The position numbers and the translations under genes were made by a program. From Aphrocallistes beatrix (lineage: Eukaryota > Porifera > Hexactinellida > Sceptrulophora > Aphrocallistidae): 64,000 nucleotides of DNA. The stretch is taken from positions 1,054,001 to 1,118,000 of the forward strand of contig OY725499.1 of assembly GCA_963281255.1 (NCBI GenBank). Reading direction: 5' to 3'. Numbering within the stretch: the stretch's first letter is position 1; every line of letters begins with the position of its first letter. The notes beneath the pieces were generated by a model, which saw only the letters and a program-made list of their open reading frames with translations, ran no database searches and had not been told where the DNA came from. This document shows positions 33,076 through 46,198 of the stretch, piece after piece.

Positions 33076-34407
33076 TCTTCCCATACAGTTGGTAGATTAT
33101 GACTTACCTACCTGGCCGTTCATGATACTACAATACGCTGCATTAAAGAACTGGATCGAAATTAGAATTTGGATCATATCACTATTCAATTTACTAAGTT
33201 ATATTAATATAGATAATTCCTAATTAAATTTAGTTCCAAAATATCCCCAAATGTTTCCCATAGTTTCGGTTTGACTTCAGGTATTAGGTAGAGTTCTATT
33301 TTTGAGACTGAACATGTATTCATCGAATTGGGACGACGTTTTTTCAAATCTGCACATTTAAAACTACCGATATAGTTAATTTCGCACCAATCTGGCATGA
33401 TGGATCGATATAGATTGGAAGTGTTTTTGGTGAGTATAATTTCACGGAAACACTAAATGAAAACCAAAATTTCATTTTTGTGACATCGTAATTTCAAAAC
33501 GGTTGGACCAAACGACTTGAAACTTTCACATTTTCAATGACTAGTTAAGAGCTTTCGTTTCACCAAATTTGATTCAAATCGGCGATGTTGGTGAAATGAC
33601 TTGATTAATTACTGGATCTGTCTAGTCCAGTAGATGCATTGTGTTCACTCAATTTCTCTCTTACATATTGGACGGAGACAATGGGTAGGTGGTATTCTGA
33701 TGGAATTCTTCTATCTCAAGCAATCTATCCCCATTAGAAGCTAGCTGGGTTTGTGTAGAGTTTAGAGAAGTAGTTTTCAATACCATGAGCCTTTGGATAG
33801 ACAAATGAAGACTGTGTTTGAATCTGAAATTATAATTATTTCTGTTGAAGATTTATTCTTCGAGAGTTCTTAACCTCTGCTCGAGGATATGAATATTCTG
33901 CATATGTGCAAATATTTGATCAGGAGAAAAGTTATCCTTGTGTATGCATTTAAATAAAAGCATCATACATTCGGTCCACCTCATACCCTCATGCAGGGCC
34001 TCTGAGAGAATCAGAGAGGACATGGTCACTTTGCTAGAATTGTAGCATACAATTCCAACATATAAAAACATGAGATGATAAATATTATAGGATAATAGAT
34101 GTATAATTATGTGAATACAAACGAACTTTGATTAATAAATGCTTTTCTATCCTTTTTTGCGAATGCATCAATAATTAATGAGGAAAAATCTAATTATCAT
34201 AAAAGATCACAATTGATTCATGGCCAGCCAAATTAAATGCTATTGTTCCCCCATAGTTGAACGGTGATAATTTTTGCTTCAAAACATTGAAGGTGCGTTA
34301 CTCTGAAGCCCCTGATGCCGGCAACCTAACAAAATACAGTTATTGTTATGAGTTAACAAGAACGCTACATAATCCAAATATTGTAAAATAGAATATATAA
34401 TCAAGAG
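33076..34407. other. AT-rich DNA with one unassigned frame
   Basis: Minus frame 34071-33853 (72 codons, 'EALHEGMRWTECMMLLFKC', ending 'ILEQRLRTLEE') has protein-like composition but no recognisable family. Confidence 0.35.
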
Positions 34408-34760
34408 CGTCAGACATGGGGCGGATATGGCCGCCCCACTTTTGACGAGGCATCTGATGGGAAGGCCTGGGGAGTTAGTTAGTAGGGCTTCGAAGCCGTC
34501 GGAAGCTCCTCACAAGTGGGGCAGCCATGGCCGCCCTGCCTACCCATGTACCCTTCCATGCCTACTAACCTCCCCAGACCTACTAACTAACCTCCCAGGC
34601 CAACCTACAAACCACTGTATGAAATTAATTATTATCATGAACCCTGTCTATTTTTGTGGAGGGTGAGGAGGCCCCTTGGAGCTCGAGGCCCGGGACAATT
34701 GGTCATGCTGGCACCCCCTCTCATAGAGCCTGCCCTCATGGCTCCATTTCGAAAAATCGT
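34408..34760. repeat. GC-rich palindromic island
   Basis: 'ggcctggggagttagttag' pairs with later 'ctaacctccccagacc', and 'atggccgccccacttttg' pairs with 'caagtggggcagccat'. The composition contrast and symmetry suggest a MITE, but ends and target duplication are not clear. Confidence 0.45.
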
Positions 34761-34917
34761 CTTTCACTACTTTCTAAGTGATATTTCTTGTGTATAGTAT
34801 TAGTGTTACAATCAATTTAGGGTGTTATCAAAATCAAATGCTACCAGGGCAGAACTGAATGGGTTAGAGTCGACCATTTGTTTTGAATGAACTATAGGAA
34901 TATATAATCATTAATGA

Positions 34918-35135
34918 AGAGGCGTAGCCAGGATTTTGGATTGGGCGAGCAAAGTGATCAAATAAGGTGGTCTGGGAGGCTTGCTCCCCAGAAGATTTGA
35001 AATTTTAGATGCTTAAATATCGATCTACAGCTATTCTAACCATCTATGGAACCGTAATTTTGATATAATTTGTCTTATTATTCATTCATTTTAATGCTAA
35101 AAATCAGCTTTCCCTGACCCCGTGGATCCACTACT
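34918..35135. mobile_element. Possible hAT MITE
   Basis: Left phrase 'aggcgtagccaggattt' and right phrase 'gtggatccactactg' are of the type found at hAT MITE ends, but the inverted match is weak and no duplication was found. Confidence 0.35.
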
Positions 35136-35194
35136 GGTTGCAACCCTTTAGTTTTATCAAAAATGTGCCCAAAGTTATTTTTCGGCACTTAGAG

Positions 35195-35690
35195 CCACTT
35201 TTGTGACCTGGTGTCGCTCTAAAAAGGACACATTTTACAGCGAAATGTTCCACTTTAACTGTGCTGAATGTCCAGTATTTATATGGCTTCGCACTTTTAT
35301 ATAAGGCTTCAGTGCCGTAGAGAATGACTGGGAGACATCCGCGATATCGGGGACACTGTGTCCCCTCTGGGCATTCTACGGTTAATAACTTCTTTCAACA
35401 GTGCTGGGTCATTATTTTAAAGCTGAATTCGTGCTCAGCGCTAAATTTCCAGAATTTGATATATATATTGACTGTGCCTATTTTATTCGATTGACCGTGC
35501 CTAGCAACGGCCAGAATTTTTTACATTCCTGGCAGTTGTTAGGAACTGAGCCAAAAAACTATACGAATTGCTGGAGATTCAGTGCTGGACATGAATTCAG
35601 TATTAAAATAATGTTCTGGCATGGTTAATTGAATTTGTAGATGGGGATTCCGGCGGATACTATCGGATGTGATCATTTTGTGAGATTTAT
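35195..35690. repeat. Dispersed foldback repeat, copy 2
   Basis: Shares the order and inverted blocks of 14735-15180 ('gctgggtcattattttaaag', 'ttgaccgtgcctag', 'attcagtgctggacatgaat'). It carries an extra block of about 120 bp at 35275-35400. Confidence 0.7.
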
Positions 35691-35744
35691 GACAAATTAA
35701 GTGATATTTAGAGGCCTTTTAACGACACTTCTAATGTTTTTAAT

Positions 35745-36190
35745 GTTAATTTTTCGGATAAACGTGAGCTATAAATGGGATGATGCCAAAATTATCTTTT
35801 TTTGTGGAATGTTGCTCCATTTCAGCTTTGCTATGGGACCGTATTTTGGTTCGTTGGAGTCATATCTTGAAAACCCCAATAACTAGACATTCAAATTTGA
35901 TGCTTTTATATAGCCAATATACTACTTCTCCTATTAATTAAGCGATAGTATAATTTCTACGAATAAATTCAATGGTTTACGAGTTATTAGGCAATTTAGC
36001 ATATTGGTCATATTTGGTAATTAGTCTAATAACTCGTAAACCATTGAAATTAGAGACGAACAAAGAAATCATATCATCTCATTAATAGGAAGTAGTCTAT
36101 TGCATATCAAATAGGATCAAATTTCAATGCCTAGTTATTGCAATTTTTAAAAAAGACCCCTATCTATCAAATTATCATTCTATTAGAAAC
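35745..36190. repeat. Diverged relative of the foldback family at 45131
   Basis: Palindromic about a centre near 35995 ('taataactcgtaaaccattg' and complement), with arms that recall 'actacttcctattaggt' and 'attcaaatttgat' of the 45131-46198 element in the same positions. Confidence 0.6.
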
Positions 36191-36367
36191 GCTGGGATGT
36201 TGCAATATTAATGAAAAAATCCACATTTTTCGCATCATCCCATTCGCAGGTTAGTTCCAATTCGAAAAATTTTTTAAATCACTTACTAGTATATATTCCA
36301 AAGCTCAAATCTGCGTGGTTAATGATTTAGGCAGCTCATATACTGTATTAGCTCAACCATCTACCCC

Positions 36368-38067
36368 CAGCGGTTCTCAAACCTTTTCTCATTGCAAAAT
36401 ATCTAACTTTCCCACGGTTACTTTAGCTTCCCAGAGTTCTAACTTCATAACAAATGCCCGAATCTTGTTCACAAAATCAAAAATGGTAGTAAACCGTCCT
36501 TGGAGTGACTTGTTGAGCAAGTTGATGCGTGAAGATACCATTTAAGTAGGCGAGTTTTTTTAGCCATTCTTTATCTGAGAGTTCGCTGAAAAATAATTTT
36601 GACTTCTATTTCCCATCGCGTTCAAAGAATTCAAGCAATTGGTTTTTCAGTGAACTTACTCGAGAGAGCATGTTCCCTCGTGACAGCCAACGAACTTCAG
36701 TATAGAACACCAAATTCTCATGGTCAATATCTATTTCTTGGTACAATAGGTGGAACACACGTGTATTCAGAGCACTGGACTTGATAAAATTGACCATGGT
36801 TACAATATCGTCAAGAACAAGTTTTAGATCGGATGAATGTGTTTTAGATACAAGAGCATATCGGGATATCATACAGTGAATGTGTTTCGAAACTGGATTG
36901 ACTCTCTTTACTCGAGCTCGAAATCCCGAATGATTCCAAACATAGCAGGTGCACCATCTGTTGTGCAAGGAGAAACATTCTTACAGGATAGTCCCATTCT
37001 TTCGAAATAATCAGGGACCTGCTGGAAGATATCTTCTCTTTTTGTAGTTGTCTCCAAGCAATGACAAAATAGGAACTCTTCCTTGAAGTCCTCGTCTTTG
37101 ATGTACCGTGCAAATACCAGTAGTTGTGCACAACTAGAAACGTCCGTTGACTAATCAAGTTGGATTAAAAAAGTGTTCAACGGGGCTTCCAGAATCTCAG
37201 CAACTACCTGGTGCTCAACGTCATCTGCCATATCTCTAATTCGGCGCTTAAAAGTGTTGTTGGAGATAGCAGAGAGGCGAGTTGCTTTTCGGCACTATCT
37301 CCCAAAATGCAATGCACGATGTCCTTGCAACAGAGGAGTATAAGATTTTATGCAATCGTATATGGTTTCTTTTCCTGAGCGATGCGCAAAGCCACCATGT
37401 ACGAGGCACGAAGACCTCCTTGAGTCTGTTGGTTGAATTGCCCTCTTTGATCGAGACAGATTCACTCCGACCCCTTTGTGTTTAAAGAAATCGATATCTG
37501 TATCTGCAAGATCAGGGTGGCATCCGCTTAAATGGTGTATTAGAAAACTTGGTTTCATAGAGCACTCAGATAACACCTTATAACATACTACACATTGTGG
37601 CAGTTCCTGTCCCTCTTTAAGTACGGATGTAAATCCGTATTTGATATAATCTTCATTATACGTACTTCCGTTTGCAGCAGATTCTATATGAATTTGGTTA
37701 TAATGTCAAGGTCTCAAAGAAATACTTGTTCAATCAAGTATTTCCGTTTTATAAGAACACGACGATACACGGGTAGGTGTGATATGCAAATCGATATGGA
37801 GTGACACATATGTACGGATAATGGAATCCGTATTTAGCATAACCTCAAACCATTGAATGTTCAGGTGATGACTGATAATTATTGATGAAACCATTGCAAC
37901 CTATTGATTTTAAGTATTTGGCATTAATTTACTTTGTATGTGCTGAGTCTTTTGACATGATGGAGTGGTACTCGAAATATATTATTATCACAGAATTGAT
38001 ATTATTTGTTAAACATCGGCATACCCCTAGAAAAAAGTGTTGGCGTACCCCAGTTTGCGAACCACTG
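36368..38067 (-). mobile_element. hAT transposon of ZBED/SCAND3 type, internally deleted
   Basis: Ends CAGCGGTTCTCAAACC and complement-like GTTTGCGAACCACTG are flanked on both sides by ATCTACCCC (36359-36367, 38068-38076), an 8-bp duplication plus one shared base. The minus-strand transposase stops before the hATC domain. Confidence 0.88.
36400..37576 (-). pseudogene. ZBED/SCAND3-type hAT transposase, decayed
   Basis: From 37576 leftward: the end of a BED-like finger ('SFLIHHLSGCHPDL') and 'DIDFFKHK'; then, after frame changes, the catalytic region with 'SKHIHCMISRYALVSK', 'DLKLVLDDIVTMVNFIKSSA', 'EVRWLSRGNMLSRV' and 'KNQLLEFFERDG'. These blocks match the SCAND3/ZBED5-like hAT group closely. 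The sequence then runs into the left terminal repeat without a dimerisation domain, so about the last 200 residues are missing. At least three frame breaks are seen. Confidence 0.85.
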
Positions 38068-38076
38068 ATCTACCCC

Positions 38077-38588
38077 ATCCCTACTCCAAATCCGTAAGTT
38101 ACTGTTAGGCCTTATATGCACTAGGCCATGGATGGACAAATCAAACACATTCTATTCCTCTAACTTTAGAATACAGCTAATGGATACGTATATTTTCTCT
38201 CTTCTATATATGTACAGATTTACACACATTTTAAAGAATTTCTAATAATTTTGGGGATATTGGATATCGTGGGAGTAAAATGTTAAAATTTTTTGACAGC
38301 AACCATTTTCCATTAACATTAATAATACGACTAAACCATTAGGACATTTATTTTACATTACATAATTACTAGTTAAGTTACGCATCTAATTTTGATTTCT
38401 TCTAATGACCTGAAAATGTATAGAATTGGCCTTTGTTGACTTTATCTTCAAGAGAAGAGATCATGGTAAATTCATTGAATGATCTTTTAAGAATACCTTG
38501 ATATCCACGATCCAGGAGAACGCATTGTTGAAAGTTAATTTCTTGATTTCTGGCTCCTCAATTCTGCCAATTGCCCTTGCAATTGACC
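38077..38588. other. AT-rich DNA, nothing recognised
   Basis: No frame or terminal repeat identified. Confidence 0.4.
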
Positions 38589-38977
38589 CAGGGGCATAGC
38601 TAGACATTTCTCAGGAGGGGGGCCAGGTAGATTGTAAAAACATTTATTTTTTAATTGGATAAAAAGCTAGCGTAGCGAGTATCCTTAAGGGGGGTCTGGG
38701 CGTCTATCTTATTTCTTATATGTTCACAAATGGATCTACAGCTATTTTCTAGTCTAATGAACAATTATTTGCACTTATTTATCTTTTATTTCGAGATTTA
38801 TATACATCGTGATTATGTGATAGTCATTCTTAACGTTCTAACTATACTTTACAACTTCACATGACCCTACAGAATCTAAGAGAGATGTTCGCATCTGCTC
38901 TTTTTACCTCACCTATCTCCGCTCCACACCCAAAACACTCCGTATTGCCCGCTTCTGCCCCCCTTCCTACGCTCCTG
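38589..38977. mobile_element. hAT MITE (389 bp)
   Basis: Ends CAGGGGCATAGCTAG and CTACGCTCCTG are imperfectly inverted, with flanks AATTGACC and GATTGACC (7 of 8). Confidence 0.75.
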
Positions 38978-39334
38978 GATTGACCAGAAGAATTTTGAAT
39001 CAGTTCAACTTGTTTGAAATCCAGTTCACTGCTTTTGTTTGATACCCCGTTAATAACTTATGAATTTCTGACAGAGTAATTTCCTTTATATTTATAGGTT
39101 ACTAGTACATTGTATTATTCTTTTATTGTAAAAAATTTTTTTCCTTTTTAAACATGTAATAATGATTCCCTATTGTTAAAAGTAATTGACCGGAATTCAG
39201 AAATAAATCAATGTAAGTGTCTATGTGAAGTCCGAAGGGACTTTAAAATGTTCCTGAAATATCGCGGTTACCGCTATTTTGCGGTGACCATTATGAGGGT
39301 TTCCACTATAGGATAATACGTAAGATATATTATA

Positions 39335-39901
39335 CAGGGTGATCCATAAGTTCTGTAAATTTTCCTCTTTGATTTGACTTTAGATAATTTAGTTTAACTT
39401 CAAATCGGTTTGCATCTATGGAATCTAGCACCCTTCTAAATTACAAATCAACTATTTATTACGCAAAATATTTTTTGAGTATTATCGTATACCTGGGACT
39501 ACAATAATATAATCTCAAAAGTGTCAAGTTGGAAAATAACCATTTTCTCCTAATTAAGTCTTTTTATATCTTCCAATAATCATTTTTAATTCATAATAAT
39601 TATCTCCTTCGGTTTATATGCCGGAAATAATCAATACGGACTACAATTGTTAAAATATAGTCGCATACTAGTAATGCACACCAATCATTCGAGTTTTTTG
39701 TTTATTTTTAATTTTTCCTTTTTTCTAAACACACAAACATTTCTGATCACCTAAGCAAATATATTAGGAAATGTAGGCGATTGAATTGCAAAATAATTGA
39801 AAAAAACTTTTTCAAGTAAAACGAAATATCGGATATTAGATCCACTAATGTATGTGTAATGCATCAGCAAATTTGTTGCAGAACTTTTGAATCACCCCCT
39901 C
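39335..39901. mobile_element. mariner-type MITE (567 bp)
   Basis: Left end CAGGGTGATCCATAAGTTCT and right end 'agaacttttgaatcacccc' are inverted and bounded by TA. No transposase frame. Confidence 0.7.
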
Positions 39902-40017
39902 TACAGTAGATTCTGAATAAAGTGATATTAGATATGTATAGGTATAATTATATCAGATTTGAAATACCCCGTCGATGATATTCCATGCAAATTTTGATGG
40001 ATATTTTGATGCACGTA

Positions 40018-40552
40018 TCCTTACTATTAAAACTCGATGATTGTATATATATATATCTGTAACGAATTGATTGAAGAAACTGCCGGGCGCAGAAGGCTGA
40101 TTTTTGGCATGTGGGAGTCTTTTGGCTATGGCTCCAGTAAGTTCTGAGTTCAGAGCAAAACGTCGACTCATCATGGAATTATGACGTCATTGTCACATTT
40201 TTAAAAGTTAAGCAACACAGTTATTCGGGCATAACTCAGGCATTATAGGAGATAGAAGGCTGAAATTTTAATAGAATCTGTATACTAACATACCTCACAT
40301 ATGATGCGACTTTCATCAAAAAATGATGACTCATCACTTTGTTATGACGTCATCATTACGCATCAAAAATTTTAAAATTGACAAATTTGGTGATTTTTCG
40401 AGTGATATCGTTTAGCACAGTAGAACAGACATATTTAGAGATGTTATCTCCCTTATAATTAACCAATGTGACTCCAGGCGACCGAAGGGAGCCTCCGGCG
40501 GACACGAAGTGTCCGTCAGCCGCGCAGCGCAAGCAAGCGCGAAGCGCGCTTG
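40018..40552 (+). mobile_element. Helitron-like copy, complete
   Basis: A|TCCTTACTATTAAAACTCGA at the start. The end is a perfect 8-bp stem with a 3-base loop (CAAGCGCG-AAG-CGCGCTTG), followed directly by T. About 535 bp and non-coding; the cleanest copy for defining the family ends. Confidence 0.8.
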
Positions 40553-40892
40553 TTGGTTATAATTTGGCCCAAAATCCCCTGCCCCGGCATTATCACTAGA
40601 ATGCTACTCCACATCAACATTCTGACAAATACAAGTTAAATTTGTCTATCCAATGTATACAAATCTCTGACAAATGCATGCTACGGTGCATGACAAATAT
40701 ATACTAGAGGCATTCTGATAAATCCAAGTACTTTCTGCTGACAAATGCAGCATCCCTCCATTTTTAAGGAGTACTCGTAATTTGGTCAATATGTAAAGGT
40801 AGGAATTTGACAAATGGTTTCTAATTTGAGTGTGAATTTACCACATGATATTAACGAGAAATTTTCACTATTTCGACAATTTTACTTATGTA

Positions 40893-41653
40893 CAAGGTGG
40901 TTCATACGTTCTGTGACAAGCTTCATTAGGTATAAAATTTCATATACTCAAACAATCTCAGTTATTATGGTCTTTAGAGATTGTAATTCGAATATTTTCA
41001 ATGATTCTAAAAGATTTTTCGAGTGTAAGACCTGGAACTGTGTTTTGTATGGTGATTTTTTATGTGGAAAAATTTGTCCTAGCACGTAGCGACAATTGAG
41101 AATCAGGGCCCACTGCTTTTCGAATGTTCATTCTAGAATCTTCAAATTCTAAGAAATATTGGCTCTCACATTTTCCTCGAACACTCTAAATTTGTAGAAA
41201 TATAAGATGTTAATATCAGTACATATTGAGAACCATTTGGATCAGATTTCCTGTGATGTGAAAAAAGCAATTTTGGGTGATTTTGCAAAATGTACCTAAT
41301 TTGATCTTGTGAAATAATAACTTTCTCTCGTTTCTGATAATGAATTCAATGGATTTACGAAATATTTCCATAGTGAATGAAAGGTGCTAAATCGTCATAG
41401 AACATCGATTATGAAGACATTTTTTCCAGAAGCAGTGTCATTGATTCTCGATTTTCGCTGCTTGCCAGGATACATTTCCCTCCATAAAACTCACAATATA
41501 AAACACAGTTTTAGGTCTTAGACACGAAAAGTCTTTTAGAATCATTGAAAATATCCGAATTACAATCTCTAAAGACTATAATAAATAAGATTGATTGAGT
41601 ATAAGACATTTTATACCTAACGAAGCTTGTATCAGAACTTATGAGCCACCCTG
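40893..41653. mobile_element. mariner-like MITE with long terminal repeats (761 bp)
   Basis: Starts TA|CAAGGTGGTTCATACGTT and ends GAGCCACCCTG|TA. The inverted similarity extends about 170 bp from each end ('gattgtaattcgaatatttt' and complement). Relatives are at 22402-22750 and 53565-53950. Confidence 0.85.
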
Positions 41654-42907
41654 TATTATTTGAAAGACTGAAGCTGTGAAGCACTACTATTCCCTGGTTA
41701 TTGATATATAGCAGAAACTGTTTTGTTTCATGGTTATTTCATTAATAATTGTATTCTGAATAAATATGTTTCGTTGATGATAATTGAATTGACAATTGTT
41801 AAAGGATAATTCCTTTATATATGAATCAGATGGATACTTTTCATATGAGACACATTCAGTAGAAACTCATGTTGCAGTGGAATTGCGAAGATGGACGCAT
41901 CAAACGATAATCACAACTCATTAGCATGACCATGATCAAACTGTCTCTAAATAGGGTGGATCTCTATTGAAGAATAACTTTAAAATGAGCCTGCTGATTT
42001 TTCATCGGATAGACTGTAAATTTCAGTGATGCGACGGTCCCACAGGGACCTCTGGCCCAGTTCCAATTATATGCAGCCCCTGCAAGGGCGTAGAGAGGGA
42101 GGGGCAGGAGGAAACAGCTGCCCCCTACCCCTGACTGGATAAAATCTGAATATTTATTTAGTACGTTATAAAATAATTGATGAGAGGGGAGTGTTATCGG
42201 AGGTAATTTGTATTTCTAGAACCTCAAAATTAGATGAATCTCTCTAAATTGTGAAAAAATTGTTGGTAACTTCTAGGGGCTTTACAGCGCTCCCAGACCC
42301 CCAGTTCCCCTTCAAAACGTCCTAGCTACTCGCATTACCCCTTGTGGTTATTACTGGTCCTTTTCTTAAATGAGTTCATATAATAAAAACAGAATTTGAA
42401 ATTTGATATTACATGTTTAACTTCTACAGTCAGCATTTACTAACAAAATATGTTAGATCAAATGACATATACCTAAATGCTTTCTAAATTCCAGTCATAT
42501 TCGGTCCGAACCGGTTCCTAACACGCAGGTATGGTCCGGTCCGTAATTATTATGGACCGTCGCAACTCTGTCATAGGGGAATACAATCATATTTGCATCG
42601 GATTTCATATTACAGAAGATGAAAGATGTTGAACAAATCTAATTTGATGGAATGTTCTATTGAGTACCGTCGATTTTCTATCAACAAATTACAGTGTTCA
42701 TAACGTTTAATGAACATTAAATTCCAGTTGTACACATTTTGATACAGAATATAACAGGACCTATACACATTTATAGTGTAGTATACATACAAAGCCATGA
42801 TAAAAACGGGACGTAATATAAAATGAAAGGGAACCAAAGAAGCGGGCATAATGAAGAAATTGCATACAAAACGAGACACTCGTGAAAATTAGCTCAATAA
42901 AAGAGTA
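41654..42907. other. Mostly unassigned; possible MITE at 42083-42344
   Basis: Bases 42083-42344 begin 'caagggcgtagagaggg' and end 'ctactcgcattaccccttg', which looks like a hAT MITE, but flanks do not match. No genes recognised. Confidence 0.35.
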
Positions 42908-43030
42908 TGTGCCAAACTTAACATTTCTTCAGACTATACGTAAAGCTAGAAGTGAAACGTTCAAGCTCATATTTATTACAACACTGACACAATTTGCTAA
43001 AAGATCATAACCTAAACTTGTTAAATAAAA

Positions 43031-44512
43031 CTATTTTTCTTTTTTCGAAAGATCGAAAATCAGCCTAATTACTTGATTGCGCTTATGTTTCAATTCTTCC
43101 AGTGAAAACATTTTTTCCAAATTCAAGGGGAAGTTGAAATCATCAGGAGGAGCGGATAAGAAACTCTCAGCATACTGCATCAGGAATATCCCGCAGTCCC
43201 AACTGTTCGATTGAACAGGAAGCTTGGGATAGTACTCTGCCAGTAGCTCGCCCTCTGAGTACTTGTATGAGGTGTCTGAAGGATGAAGAGCGTTCCATTC
43301 TGCCTGTAAATAGAATCGTAAATCTGTTATAAGGGTATTCCGTTGTATGTTTAAAGAATCGAAAATGATAATGCAAGCCTTCTTCTCGATACGTGGCCTA
43401 CTTTACGTTGAAGCTGCTTTGAAGTATCTGGTGAATCCAATAGAGAGATAGAATCATCTAAGTTGATGAAAGTTTTTCCAACCATATAAGGATAACAGAT
43501 GATAGCTAGGAACCAGTGTTCATGATTATGGATAGGGACCAGGATAAAGTCCTTATTGAACAGATCCACGTTTTTCGTCCAGTTTGACACGAGAGAATGT
43601 TGCACTTTGGCGTTTTCAGCTGTGAGGTGGACGCTCAAATTTTTTGTCAATTTTGTGAAGAAGAATGTGTTGAAATAGTGCACCTGCTCTTTTTGCTTTG
43701 GTTCTAGTTGGTGGTGGATATAAGTTGAGGTAGAATTCTATGATTGTATTGTTTAAGTAAATCCCCGGTTGTAGACATCGGAGTGTGTCTTTTGAGATTA
43801 CAATTCTCCTGGGATATCCTGCCCCAGGGAATGTGAGGAGCTTATCAACTTCGCTCTCGAGCAGCTGGTAGAATTCCTTTGTAACTGGTCCAGTGTGGGA
43901 GCTACCACCTTTTGGAGCATAGAAATGGTCATTTTCAGGAAGAATACTACTCTTCCCTTGAAGGGGACTTCCAGAACTTTCAGTAATGCTTTCAGAAACA
44001 GAAGGAGAGTTGGAACATAAAATAATTAATGAATCCGTCTCATTACGTCTGAATGAGCTCCCATCTTGTATTGAAGAATAATATTCCCCATCATCATGAT
44101 CCAATAATTTGTATTTATTTTTCTCTTCTATTTTCACTGGAATATTATTGCTGTACCATTCTTCAATTTGACAGAAAATTGAGTCGCTCGAGTTAGCTTC
44201 AAAATGTATAATAATTTTCCTCTTAAAAGATTCAAGATTTCCCTGATTCAAGGAGATGGCGGAAAAAAACTGTGGGTCAATGGACAGTTGGTCGTAAAAT
44301 TTTGATTTTGGAATGATACTGATGAATCCTGAGGTGTCGAGAAGGTTTAATTCTATGCCTTGCATATCTTCTTTTTTTACGCTCAAAAGACGCGTATATA
44401 TGATGTCTTCATGAGTAAATTTGATATGGATTCGGAATAGTTCAGGAGTGATTTCTAGTTTTTCTAAAGGCTCACAACTGAGCTCCTCGAAATGTGCATT
44501 GTATATCTCCAT
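43031..44512 (-). CDS. SENP6/7-like SUMO protease, left copy
   Basis: Same gene as 50966-52446, inverted. The start (ATG at 44512), an acidic middle and the protease core are all present. A private one-base insertion near 43720 shifts the frame just after 'NNTIIEFYLN', so this copy reads 'LYPPPTRT' where the other reads 'YIHHQLEP'. The residues after that are in another frame. A product from this copy would lack the catalytic His, Asp and Cys, so it is probably the inactive duplicate. The stop equivalent lies at 43031-43033. Confidence 0.8.
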
Positions 44513-45130
44513 TTTTAGTACACACTACTATCCTCTTGAGTACAATCCATGGGCTCATTTTCATTTGCCTCGCTTACAGAAATGTCCCTCCTTTTCGGTT
44601 CAACCATTTCGGTCTTCGGTTCAACCATTTTCGATTTTGCGTTTGGACATAGATAATTGAATAATTTAATTTGATCATTTAGTTGTTCTCTTCAATGCAA
44701 ATTCCTCTGCGTTTGAATCTTCTTTTGCAGGTCTTGGTTATCTAACAAGAATTATTATAAAGTTGTTAAGTTGTTAATTAAGTAGTAGATAAGGTTAAAT
44801 TGAGTCAAACTGAAGTTAATGGAAACGCTACGCGGTTGAATCACTAAATTACTTTCTTTAAGTTTAATTAAGATAAGCACACTTTGCTTGCTTGCGTTGC
44901 ACGGCAGATGTATACACAGTGGTTTAGAACCAAAGAATAGGAAAAATAGATTTCCTTTCCAATGATTTTATTTGAATTCTTATTGTTTGAATAAAACTTG
45001 TTTCAATTTTCTAAGCAATTGAGTGCCTAGAAGTAGTACAATGACTTTTACAGGGAATTCTAGAATTAACTTCAATTCAACTATAAGCAAGATCATTTTG
45101 TAGCAATACCAGAAGAAAAATTATGTTTAG

Positions 45131-46198
45131 TCATAGCCTACTCTAATAATGCCTCACAGTAAAATAACCAAGGATGCGGTAATAGCCGAATGGATTAATA
45201 CACGATTAGCCTAATGTCGTCAACCAGGTAGGATAGGCATTAAGAATGTATTACCAGCATATATAAACATGGTATCAAAGTATATATATCCGTTGGAAAA
45301 ATTTCGATTCGTCATCATATCATTGCGCAACAGGTCATTTTAAGCACGATTTTGGCAATTTTCTAAGCTGTTTTAACCCTATTTCTAAATGATATTAAGG
45401 TGTGATTTTTGTGTAGAACTAAGATTAGTACGAGTTGATTTGAAAAATTTAGAATTTTTCAATGGAATGTTGTTACAATCCTGCGTTGCTATGATAAAGC
45501 ATTTTGGTCAGTTGGGGCCATATCCTGCAAACTGTAAGAACTAGGTATTCAAATTTGATTTTATTTGATAGGCAATTGGCTACTTCCTATTAGGTAATAA
45601 TACAATTTAAACTTCTAAATTCACAGACTATAGAGTTATGAGACAATTTAGTGTTTTGGCCACATTCTTAAAATCAACCCATAACTCAAAACTCGTTGAA
45701 TTTAGAAGTTCAAGTTATATTATCACCTAATAGGAAGTAGGCCATTGCCTATCAAACACGATCGAATTTGAAGATCTAGCTACTACAGTTTGCACGAAAT
45801 GGCCCAAACTGACCAAAATGCTTTACCATAGCAACGCAGGAATGTAACAACATTCCATTGAAAAATTCTAAATTTTTCAAATCAACTCGTACTAATCTTG
45901 GTTCTACACAAAAATCACACCTTAATACCATTTATAAATAGGGTTAAAACAGCTTAGAAAATTGCCAAAATCGTGCTTAAAATGACCTGTTGCGCAATGA
46001 TATGATGACGAATCGAAATTTTGACAACGGATATATGTACTTTGATATCATGTTTATATATGCTGGTAATACATTCTTAATGCCTATTCTGCATGGTTAA
46101 CGATTTCAGGCTAATCGTGTATTAATCCATTCGGCTATTACTTCATCCCTAGTCCATGATTTTCAGTCTACTGTGAGGCATTATTAGAGTAGGCTATG
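45131..46198. mobile_element. 1068-bp foldback element in the left arm
   Basis: Ends CATAGCCTACTCTAATAATG and its complement; nearly the whole element is one imperfect palindrome with arms of about 500 bp centred near 45665. Target duplication GTTTAG (45125-45130, 46199-46204). The right arm of the inverted duplication has the empty site with a single copy near 50351. No coding capacity; superfamily uncertain. Confidence 0.93.

Noticed and set aside
34427-34666. A 79-codon plus frame starting 'MAAPLLTRHLMGRPGE'
   Set aside because: It lies in a GC-rich palindromic island and reads as low-complexity sequence with no conserved domain.
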